A stretch of DNA of 19,610 nt from Candidatus Helarchaeota archaeon (GTDB taxonomy: Archaea; Asgardarchaeota; Lokiarchaeia; Helarchaeales; JABXJV01): assembly GCA_013375355.1 (NCBI GenBank), contig JABXJV010000086.1, forward strand, positions 1-19,610, given 5' to 3'. This document shows, piece by piece, positions 13,533 to 19,610 of the stretch (its first letter is position 1; each line of letters begins with the position of its first letter). Both the position numbers and the translations under genes were made by a program. Below the pieces are notes generated by a model, which saw only the letters and a list, made by a program, of their open reading frames with translations, did not search any database and had not been told where the DNA came from.

Positions 13533-15029
13533 ATGAGTAATAATTTTATAAAATATATATCAATTGTTTTTATTTCCTTGTTATTCACACCATTATACTT
13601 TTTTGAAATAAGTTACAACGAATCAATGGTAAGTAGAACTCTAGATAATAATATCAAACCAAAAAATAATATACATTTACCCATATGGAAATATCAAATA
13701 CCTGACACAATTTCTGAAGTGGCAATCTCTGGAGATGGAAATTATATTGTTTTAGGATCTAGACAAAATAATGATGACTATTCGCTATATTTTTTTGATA
13801 ATAATAGTAATTGTCTATGGAAACGTGAACTTGAAGGTATTGTTTGGTCTGTAGACATTTCTTATGATGGACAATATATAATCGCTACGACCACTAATGA
13901 ATTTCTATATCTATATAATAAAAATGGACAATTATTATGGAACTATAATTCAACAGATACCCCTGTGGGTCGAATTTCTAGTAATGGCGAATATATTATA
14001 ATATCAGATAACTATGTAGCGAAAATTTTCCATAGAAGTAGTAATGTGTCCATCTTCGAATTTAGTACAGTAGGATCTTATCCAATAAAATCAGCAATAG
14101 ACATCACTACTGATGGGTCATTGGCATGTGTAGGGGATGATCAAGGTTATGTGTATTTAGTTAATATAACATCAACAAGTGTAGAATGGACTGATAAAGC
14201 GGGTGGAAACCAACACTTTGTGTCAATCTCTGGAGATGGAAGGTTTATTGCAAGCGGTACTATCTCTGACAACATCACATTATATCATCAGAATGGGTCA
14301 GTGAAGTGGATACACACATTAGTGATCGGTGGCACTCTCATACAACCTAAACTATCTAACGATGGACAATATATGGCGGTTAGTATCGACTCTAGATTGT
14401 TCTACTTCAGTACAAACAATCCCAACCCATTATGGACACTAAATCCTGGAGTAACCACAATTCAAATAAACAATGATGGAGAATACATTTTCACTGGAAC
14501 CTCGGGAGGCGTATTATTATATAACAAATCTGGGACACTCCTGTGGCGCGATGCTGAAACAGCATATATAAATAGTGTATCTCTAACCAATGATGGAAAA
14601 TATCTTATTTCTGGTGAAGTAGATAGTACTGGAAATGAATATTTGAAATTCTTCGACTTGACCAAAAGTGGTGGAGATGGATCGCCAAAAATGGATTTAA
14701 TCTTGTTAATAACGTTACTGGGAAATTCAGAAAGCATACCAGAATCAACATTGATCATATTATTTATTTCTATTGGCACTGTCATAGCAATATTAGCGAT
14801 AATTGGATTAAAGAAAGGGATAGTAGAACAGAAGAAAAAAATAGATACCAAAAAATTTGAAAAAAAACAAGAACCCAAAGAAATTGAAAAGGTGTCCCTA
14901 GAGAATATAAAAGAAAAAAGCTCAGAGAAGGTAAAAGAAAAAAAATTAGAAAAAGTAGAAGAAAAAAGTTATTGGGAAAAAATTGGTGATCGTAAACTTG
15001 ATTCTGATCTCCTTAAGGAAGAGGATTAA
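13533..15029 (+). CDS. membrane-anchored WD40/PQQ-like beta-propeller protein
   Basis: 498 aa. Residues 8-25 form an N-terminal signal or membrane helix. Residues about 50-395 contain about eight propeller repeats of roughly 40 residues, each with a (S/T/N)xDGxYI turn and often a closing LYNKxGxLLW strand: e.g. SGDGNYI, SYDGQYI, SSNGEYI, SGDGRFI, SNDGQYM, NNDGEYI, TNDGKYL. A second membrane helix is at about 404-424, followed by a 74-residue highly charged tail of Lys/Glu repeats (EKxKEKKLEKVEEK) that would be cytoplasmic. The propeller would then be outside the membrane. Many such proteins occur in Asgard archaea; ligands are unknown. ATG with GGTGAG 5 nt upstream. The gene and its leader lie between two 56-bp direct repeats, indicating insertion or rearrangement. 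Confidence 0.85.
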   Translation: MSNNFIKYISIVFISLLFTPLYFFEISYNESMVSRTLDNNIKPKNNIHLPIWKYQIPDTISEVAISGDGNYIVLGSRQNNDDYSLYFFDNNSNCLWKRELEGIVWSVDISYDGQYIIATTTNEFLYLYNKNGQLLWNYNSTDTPVGRISSNGEYIIISDNYVAKIFHRSSNVSIFEFSTVGSYPIKSAIDITTDGSLACVGDDQGYVYLVNITSTSVEWTDKAGGNQHFVSISGDGRFIASGTISDNITLYHQNGSVKWIHTLVIGGTLIQPKLSNDGQYMAVSIDSRLFYFSTNNPNPLWTLNPGVTTIQINNDGEYIFTGTSGGVLLYNKSGTLLWRDAETAYINSVSLTNDGKYLISGEVDSTGNEYLKFFDLTKSGGDGSPKMDLILLITLLGNSESIPESTLIILFISIGTVIAILAIIGLKKGIVEQKKKIDTKKFEKKQEPKEIEKVSLENIKEKSSEKVKEKKLEKVEEKSYWEKIGDRKLDSDLLKEED

Positions 15030-15064
15030 AAATTGAATGATGAAACGCTGAGGAGAGTATAGAA

Positions 15065-15123
15065 TTGAAATCAGAAATTGAAAGCTATATTAGTGCATTG
15101 GATGGAATATTAAGCAAATATTA
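15065..15123 (+). pseudogene. detached 3' fragment of the winged-helix gene (56-bp repeat, copy 2 at 15068-15123)
   Basis: Reads in frame as KSEIESYISALDGILSKY plus stop, the same as the end of the protein encoded at 12653-13255 except one Arg to Ser change. Upstream of it the reading frame closes at a TGA at 15041, and no start codon or ribosome site makes a credible gene, so it is a remnant. Either the propeller segment was inserted near the end of the winged-helix gene with duplication of its 3' end, or a tandem second gene copy was mostly lost. Confidence 0.8.
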
Positions 15124-15134
15124 GGTCTCAAAAT

Positions 15135-15143
15135 AAAAAAAAA
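15135..15143 (-). terminator. oligo-T tract after the nitronate monooxygenase gene
   Basis: Nine consecutive A on the plus strand (T9 on the minus strand) lie 34 nt past the stop codon of the minus-strand gene ending at 15177. Archaeal oligo-T type terminator. Confidence 0.5.
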
Positions 15144-15176
15144 TAATTCAAGAAAGATTTGTGTTTATCTTATTTA

Positions 15177-16208
15177 CTATTTTAACATGGAATAATTCTT
15201 TCTTATTATTTGATCTGCTTCTTTTATTATTCTTTCAATGATATCATTGACATCGTCAATACTATCAATAATTCCGATTGATTGGCCCAGTAGTATTGCT
15301 CCATTTTCAGTATCTCCGTTATATATCCTTTCATAAGCGTCCGCGTCTTTCATCATCATTTCCGGGGTTATGGATTTTTCATAAGCTAACATGTCCTCTC
15401 TAGTGGTGGGCGCAGGATGTTCTAAAGCATATTTATTTCTTAATAAACGAATCGGACCAAATGATCCCGTGAATAGCCCGGTATCTTGTGCTTTACCTGG
15501 AGGAATTAATGCCTTGTAATTTTCGTGAAATTCACTTTGTTTTGAAGCTATAAATCGCGATCCCATAGCAATTGCTCCTGCACCTAGAGATAGAGCTGCC
15601 GCCAAACCTTCTCCTGTAGCAAATCCACCGCATGCTATTGTAGGCAAATCAGGAAAAATTTTGTTAATTTGTTGTAGTAATACCAGCGTTGTAACTTTCT
15701 CATAAGATTGATGCCCGCCCCCTTCAGTCCCAGTTACCACTAATCCATCTACTTTAGAATCCACGCATTTCTGTGCAAGCCATATTGCGGGTGCAACATG
15801 GAAGTGCTTTACTTCCGAACTTTCTCTTAATTCTTGGAAATACTTGGATTTTGGAAGAATACTTGAAGATCCAGCAGAAGTTAACATATACTTACATTGC
15901 TCCCTCATTTTAGGATTATTCATGATTAGTTGAGGTATTTTTCTAACCATTTGCTTGACTCCTCGATTGTTGCGAGATGTAAGGATATTGAGACCGAATG
16001 GCTTATCTGTATGCTCAATCATATATTCCATGCTTGCTAAATGCTCCTTGACGGGGTCTGTGCCTATTACATTAACATTTGATAAAACCCCCAAACCGCC
16101 AGCCTCGCTAACAGCAAGGGCCAAATCGCGTGTAAAAAATGGACCCATAGGAGCACTAAAAATTGGATATTTTATCCCAAACATCTTTGTTATGTTAGTT
16201 TCTATCAT
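15177..16208 (-). CDS. nitronate monooxygenase / enoyl-reductase-like FMN protein
   Basis: 343 aa from the ATG at 16208, which is preceded by GGTGAT at good spacing; earlier GTG (16220) or TTG (16223) starts are less likely. TIM-barrel flavoprotein of the 2-nitropropane dioxygenase/FabK group. Seen: N-terminal FGIKYPIFSAPMG (10-22), SEAGGLGVLS (34-43), the phosphate-binding GTEGGGHQ motif (about 164-171), and the FMN-binding TIACGGFATGEGLAAALSLGAGAIAMGSRF region (about 196-225). Members oxidise nitronates with FMN, or reduce enoyl thioesters (FabK); the substrate cannot be chosen from sequence. It lies 93 bp downstream of the chaperonin gene on the same strand, with a palindrome between, so it may be separately regulated. 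Confidence 0.88.
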   Translation of the reverse strand: MIETNITKMFGIKYPIFSAPMGPFFTRDLALAVSEAGGLGVLSNVNVIGTDPVKEHLASMEYMIEHTDKPFGLNILTSRNNRGVKQMVRKIPQLIMNNPKMREQCKYMLTSAGSSSILPKSKYFQELRESSEVKHFHVAPAIWLAQKCVDSKVDGLVVTGTEGGGHQSYEKVTTLVLLQQINKIFPDLPTIACGGFATGEGLAAALSLGAGAIAMGSRFIASKQSEFHENYKALIPPGKAQDTGLFTGSFGPIRLLRNKYALEHPAPTTREDMLAYEKSITPEMMMKDADAYERIYNGDTENGAILLGQSIGIIDSIDDVNDIIERIIKEADQIIRKNYSMLK

Positions 16209-16242
16209 TTCGTAAATCACCAATGTTTGATTATATTTGAAT

Positions 16243-16256
16243 AACTCTACAGAGTT
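16243..16256. promoter_or_regulatory. perfect palindrome upstream of the flavoprotein gene (operator candidate)
   Basis: AACTCT-AC-AGAGTT has perfect 6-bp arms with a 2-bp centre, 34 bp before the ATG at 16208. The 2-nt loop is too tight for a good RNA hairpin, so a DNA-binding site is more likely. On the plus strand it is followed by T5, but no plus-strand gene ends here. Confidence 0.45.
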
Positions 16257-16301
16257 TTTAAAAGTAATTTTTTATTAACAAATAAATATTAATTCTTTAA
16301 C

Positions 16302-18002
16302 TTATTTCTTTGTTTTTTTCCCCATTGACATTTTATATTCTTCCATTTCTTCTAATTTTCTTTGATATTCTTCCTCTGCTTCCTCTTCTTCTATTGTTTT
16401 TTCATATTCACCAGGTAGACCATATATTACATCATCAATTCCTAAAATCAAGTTTACTACTTCAGTTGCTGCATTAATTGCAGCTAATTTAATCTTTAAT
16501 GAATCCAAAATTCCTGCTGAAAAAGTGTTTATTGGTTTAATTGAGTTGATATCGACACCAAACCATTTAGAATTATCAGAATCCTCCTCATGTTTTTTTC
16601 GAAGAGCTGCCAGCCCATCAAGTACATTTAAACCAGCATTTTCTATTAAAGTGTGAGGGATAATTTCTAAAGCTTTTGCATATGCTTGTATTGATAATTG
16701 TTCTCTACCACTAAATTTTATTGCGTATTTTCGTAATTGTCTAGCTAATTCCGTTTCAAAGGCTCCAGCTCCACCAACAATTTTTTTATTCTCTATTGCA
16801 TTTTTAATTACATAAAGGGCATCACTTAACTTTCGTTCTATTTCGTAAAGAATATGCTCAATCCCACCTCTGATTACAATAGTAACAGCCTTAGGATTTT
16901 TACAATTTCGAACATAAATTACTTTTTCCTTTCCATGTTTTATTTCTTCAACTATGCCTGCTTCACCTAATGTATCTGGTGTAAAAAAATCGAGATTTTT
17001 TACTACTTTTGCACCTGTAGCCTTTGCTATTTTTTCCATGTCCCATCCTCTAACCCACTTCGCTGCGATGATGCCAGCATTTATTAAATATGGAGCAATT
17101 TTATCATGAACTTCACGTCTAGCAAATACTACATTAGCTCCGGATTGTATTACTTTATCTGCTTTTTCCTTTAGCAAATTATAATCTTCATCTCTAAATG
17201 CTTTTAATTGTTTTAAACCTTTAGTACGTATTTTTGCCTTAATTTTAGTAGTTTTCAATTCTAAACTAGGTTCTAATACTGCAATTTTCGCATTTTCAAT
17301 TCTTTTAGGCATAAGTGGAGAAACAAAATCTTTTTTAATAGCCATCCCTTTTATTAATTCTGTTTCGACAATGCTTCCCCCGTGAATAGTAATCATATTA
17401 ACGTTATTTTTAATATCTATTATATTTTCACCATTTTTTTGTTCTATAATGTATTTAATGGTCTGTAATGCAAATTCTGCAAACTTTTGCTCTAATTCAG
17501 GTAGAAATTTTCTAGTAAAACAAGTCTTAGCTAGACTAAGAAGCGTATTTTCATCATCTGGATCAATAGATAACGCAATTTTCTCGGCAATTTCATTTAC
17601 TTTTTTAACTGCTATTTGATATCCTGAAATAATCTGGGAGGGATGTACTCCTTGATCCATTAATTCTATTTGTCCTTTCTTTAAAAGTTCACCGACTAAT
17701 ATCATGGCAGTTTTAGTACCGTCCCCCACTTCAGTTTCCATAGATCGAACTAATTTATCCATTATTTTCGCCATTGGATGACGAACATCATAATTTTTCA
17801 TGATTGTGCCGCCATCCTGTGAAATAATAATGTCACCGACCGGATCTCGAATTAACTTTTGAAATCCATGAGGTCCGAGAGTGGTTCTTATAAGTTCTGC
17901 AATAATACATGCAGATAGGATGTTAAATCTTTGAGCTTCAGTACCCTTCATGCGTTGAGTTGTCTTTTTCATTATTAATGTAGGTCTGCCGGCAAACTCC
18001 AT
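16302..18002 (-). CDS. divergent group II chaperonin (thermosome) subunit
   Basis: 566 aa from the ATG at 18002 (a GTG at 18014 would add four). Subunit of the ATP-driven double-ring protein-folding chamber. Equatorial motifs: TLGPHG (41-46), QDGGTIMK (62-69), GDGTKT (93-98), HPSQIISGY (120-128); C-terminal equatorial part SDALYVIKN (393-401), GGAGAFETELA (410-420), ENAGLN and GIDDVIYG (521-528). ATP-site aspartates D63, D95 and D394 are kept. Odd: GDGTTT has become GDGTKT (K97) and the GGGA motif reads GAGA; the glycine/methionine-rich tail is replaced by an acidic helix ending KKTKK. These changes suggest a specialised paralogue rather than the main thermosome subunit, which would be elsewhere. 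ATPase activity is likely but not certain. Confidence 0.9.
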   Translation of the reverse strand: MEFAGRPTLIMKKTTQRMKGTEAQRFNILSACIIAELIRTTLGPHGFQKLIRDPVGDIIISQDGGTIMKNYDVRHPMAKIMDKLVRSMETEVGDGTKTAMILVGELLKKGQIELMDQGVHPSQIISGYQIAVKKVNEIAEKIALSIDPDDENTLLSLAKTCFTRKFLPELEQKFAEFALQTIKYIIEQKNGENIIDIKNNVNMITIHGGSIVETELIKGMAIKKDFVSPLMPKRIENAKIAVLEPSLELKTTKIKAKIRTKGLKQLKAFRDEDYNLLKEKADKVIQSGANVVFARREVHDKIAPYLINAGIIAAKWVRGWDMEKIAKATGAKVVKNLDFFTPDTLGEAGIVEEIKHGKEKVIYVRNCKNPKAVTIVIRGGIEHILYEIERKLSDALYVIKNAIENKKIVGGAGAFETELARQLRKYAIKFSGREQLSIQAYAKALEIIPHTLIENAGLNVLDGLAALRKKHEEDSDNSKWFGVDINSIKPINTFSAGILDSLKIKLAAINAATEVVNLILGIDDVIYGLPGEYEKTIEEEEAEEEYQRKLEEMEEYKMSMGKKTKK

Positions 18003-18088
18003 TTTAATTAACACAAATCATTAAATTATTTCTTCTATAGGGCTATATTTGAATCATATTTTTAATTCTATTTAACAAGATTCGTTAA

Positions 18089-18101
18089 TTTTATATATAT
18101 A
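18089..18101. promoter_or_regulatory. candidate TATA region between the divergent chaperonin and winged-helix genes
   Basis: TTTTATATATATA reads as a TATA box on both strands and lies midway in the 194-bp gap between the two divergent start codons (18002 minus, 18197 plus). A second box CTATATAAAA (about 18171-18180) is too near the plus-strand start to serve it unless translation begins further in. Nothing else definite was seen in this gap. Confidence 0.3.
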
Positions 18102-18196
18102 CAATTTGTTTATTATTACAGAATTAAGTAACATTTTGTGATTAAAAAAGCTAGTCATTAAAAATAATTTTCTATATAAAAATAATTGTGAGTAAT

Positions 18197-18958
18197 ATGG
18201 AAGATTGGTCCACTAATCAGATGCCTTATACTATTGGCAGTGTTGATGAAAAAATTTTAACAGCCTACCAACCAAATATGGATGATCTTGATATAGTGGA
18301 TGAATATCAGACTCAAATTTTGTTACTTCTATTTTTAGAAGGGATGACAAAATGTTCTCCCCCTTCATTGAGCTTCCAAGGAATTAAAAGGAAGCTTGAC
18401 CTTCATCAACAAATTTTAACTAACGCTCTTAATCGATTATTAGACAAAGATTTCATTCAAAAAAGCACCGACAATCATTATATTTTAACTAAAAAAGGAA
18501 TACAATTTATTAGAACATTTTCACCAAATGTCTCAAATTCTGAGTTAAATACACCTACAATTGAGAGTGTTTATAAAACTGATATTACGGCTGAAAGCTT
18601 TTTAAATGGTCTAAAAGGCAAGTGGTTCGGAGATTTTAGGTGGATAGGATGGTTTCAAGACTCAGATTCTACTAAATTGGAGTGGATTTCTACAGATAAT
18701 TCTATCGAAGCCGTTGCATGGCATAAAAACTCTAGATTAAATTCCTATCCTTATTTAATTAAAACAATAATCTTTCAAAAATCCCCTTTAATTACTCCAG
18801 AAGAAATGAAACAAAAAGCCAATTGGTTTAAATATCATTTCAACAAAAAATTGGCAAAAATTGGTGCTTTAATCGAAGAATATCTTCCTGAGGAATCCGT
18901 ACTTCAATTAAAATCATCAAGAAATAACGATTGGTTCTTCCAAACGTGCATTAATTAA
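18197..18958 (+). CDS. winged-helix domain protein, unknown C-terminal domain
   Basis: 253 aa from the ATG at 18197, taking GTGAG at 18188 as the ribosome site; the GTG itself could be the start, giving 256 aa. Residues about 35-105 look like a winged helix: IVDEYQTQILLLLFLEG, SFQGIKRKLDLHQQILTNALNRLLDKDFI (helix-turn-helix, in the style of PadR/transcriptional regulators), then the wing HYILTKKGIQFIRTF. Residues about 130-250 form a second, tryptophan-rich domain (WFGDFRWIGWFQD) of unknown fold. No membrane segment. It is divergent from the chaperonin gene, a common position for a local regulator, but this is inference. Confidence 0.7.
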   Translation: MEDWSTNQMPYTIGSVDEKILTAYQPNMDDLDIVDEYQTQILLLLFLEGMTKCSPPSLSFQGIKRKLDLHQQILTNALNRLLDKDFIQKSTDNHYILTKKGIQFIRTFSPNVSNSELNTPTIESVYKTDITAESFLNGLKGKWFGDFRWIGWFQDSDSTKLEWISTDNSIEAVAWHKNSRLNSYPYLIKTIIFQKSPLITPEEMKQKANWFKYHFNKKLAKIGALIEEYLPEESVLQLKSSRNNDWFFQTCIN

Positions 18959-18972
18959 TTAAAAATTATTAC

Positions 18973-18989
18973 TTTTTTTCTAGATTTTT
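18973..18989 (+). terminator. oligo-T tracts after the winged-helix gene
   Basis: T7 (18973-18979) and T5 (18985-18989) begin 15 nt past the stop codon; consistent with archaeal termination. Confidence 0.45.
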
Positions 18990-19011
18990 GAATTTGAATA
19001 AGTTAAAATTA

Positions 19012-19086
19012 AAACTTAGTCAATATAAGGTTCAAACTTAGTCAATTTATATCTATTTTTGCAAATCTGCCGAAAAATTAGTCAAT
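19012..19086. promoter_or_regulatory. three copies of a 13-bp motif upstream of psmB
   Basis: AAACTTAGTCAAT occurs at 19012-19024 and 19034-19046, and AAAATTAGTCAAT at 19074-19086. Spacings are 22 and 40 bp, close to two and four helical turns, so all three could face the same side of the DNA. They lie 57-132 bp before the proteasome gene, upstream of its probable TATA box (CATATATTA, about 19102-19110). This is a good candidate for a regulator or activator site. Confidence 0.6.
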
Positions 19087-19143
19087 ATATTGTTTTCAGT
19101 CCATATATTATTGTATAATAATTTAAAATAAGGTGATTAATTT

Positions 19144-19610
19144 ATGACTACAACTTTAGGTATAAAAACGAAAGATGGTATAGTCCTTGCTGCGGATAGA
19201 AGGGTATCTGCTGGAGTCTCTTTTATTGCTTCAAAACAAGGAAAAAAAATTCATGTTATTGATGAAAGAATCGGAATTTCTATTGCAGGAATGGTTTCAG
19301 ATGCTCAAGATATCATTGATAGGCTAAATGCAGAACTTCGGCTGTATCATTATTCACGAGGTTATAAAATGAGAATTGAATCGGCAGCACAATTTATTGG
19401 TAAGATTTTCCATGCCAACTACCGAGCCCGTGCTCCAATCATGACACAGCTCTTGGTTGCTGGAAAAGATGGTGGAAAATTTTATCTTTATGAAATGGAT
19501 CCTAGTGGAGCTTTGCTTCCTGATGATTTTATTTCAACAGGTTCTGGCAGTCCAATATCTTATGGTGTTTTAGAAGGTGGATACAGAGATGATTTAACTC
19601 TAGAAGAGGC
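19144..19610 (+). CDS. psmB: proteasome beta subunit, partial (runs off the window)
   Basis: First 155 residues; no stop before the window end. Proteolytic subunit of the 20S proteasome, an Ntn hydrolase whose nucleophile is the N-terminal Thr exposed after processing. The sequence starts M-TTTLGIKTKDGIVLAADRR. With the first Thr as Thr1, the catalytic Asp17 (AADRR) and Lys33 (SKQGKK) fall exactly at the canonical positions, and the GSGS motif near residue 129 is present. Ribosome site GGTGAT at 19132-19137. An in-frame TAA at 19138-19140 rules out an earlier start, so the propeptide is a single methionine. Identity is secure; the last part is outside the window. Confidence 0.95.
   Translation, partial: MTTTLGIKTKDGIVLAADRRVSAGVSFIASKQGKKIHVIDERIGISIAGMVSDAQDIIDRLNAELRLYHYSRGYKMRIESAAQFIGKIFHANYRARAPIMTQLLVAGKDGGKFYLYEMDPSGALLPDDFISTGSGSPISYGVLEGGYRDDLTLEE

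Noticed and set aside
14462..14878. Open reading frame of 138 codons on the minus strand
   Set aside because: It lies antisense within the beta-propeller gene, has no ribosome site or recognisable domain, and is explained by the codon pattern of the plus-strand gene; the other antisense frames (for example 7285-7470, 11848-12138, 15955-16215) were set aside for the same reason.
13199..15123. Integrase-type attachment sites of a mobile element
   Set aside because: The repeats regenerate a protein gene's 3' end, but there is no tRNA gene, integrase, transposase or terminal inverted repeat in the 1.87 kb between them; recorded as a duplication of uncertain mechanism instead.
18120..18187. Possible tRNA or small RNA gene in the chaperonin/winged-helix gap
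   Set aside because: No T-loop GTTCRANNC-type motif, acceptor stem pairing or GC-rich block was found; the other long gaps were read the same way with the same result, and no CRISPR-like regular repeats were seen.

Overview
The window is an AT-rich piece of an archaeal chromosome. Archaeal origin is clear from an MCR-type reductase operon, a group II chaperonin, a 20S proteasome beta subunit, an ADP-forming acyl-CoA synthetase subunit, TTTATA-type promoter boxes and GGTGAT/GGAGG ribosome binding sites. The low GC, lysine-rich proteins, very divergent (alkyl-CoM-reductase-like) McrBGA and a membrane-anchored beta-propeller fit an Asgard archaeon related to Helarchaeales best. That placement is inference; other lineages with divergent mcr (Syntrophoarchaeales, Bathyarchaeia) cannot be excluded.

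Layout. 23-706 (+) is an LUD (LutC/YkgG-type) protein ending at a hairpin/oligo-T terminator. 809-1593 (-) holds a cysteine-containing V4R/ATC-hydrolase-like protein and a small double zinc ribbon. 1781-8269 (+) is a tight six-gene operon: an 88-aa unknown, mcrB, mcrG, mcrA, an SCP2-like lipid-binding protein, and the ABC ATPase A2 (AtwA) used for MCR activation. No mcrC or mcrD is present. A promoter box and a perfect 13-bp palindrome precede the operon.

8505-13255 (+) is a second gene run: a TPR-like helical protein, a small helical protein, a MinD/ParA-type ATPase with a variant Walker motif, the alpha subunit of an ADP-forming acyl-CoA synthetase, and a coiled-coil/winged-helix protein. 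13256-15123 holds a membrane beta-propeller gene (13533-15029) bracketed by two 56-bp direct repeats; the second repeat is a detached copy of the 3' end of the winged-helix gene, so this segment looks inserted or rearranged. 15177-18002 (-) encodes a nitronate monooxygenase-family flavoprotein and a divergent group II chaperonin. 18197-18958 (+) is a winged-helix protein. 19144 to the window end (+) is the start of psmB, preceded by three copies of a 13-bp motif.

Function. The operon is best read as an alkyl-coenzyme M reductase module: McrABG would activate an alkane as alkyl-CoM, A2 would drive ATP-dependent activation of the nickel cofactor, and the SCP2-like protein is a plausible hydrophobic-substrate carrier. 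By-eye alignment to remembered Methanothermobacter sequences suggests that many residues contacting F430, CoM and CoB are replaced (alpha Q147, Y333, F443; beta F361, Y367, H379; gamma R120). The substrate or cofactor geometry may therefore differ from canonical MCR. This is the most interesting signal in the window.
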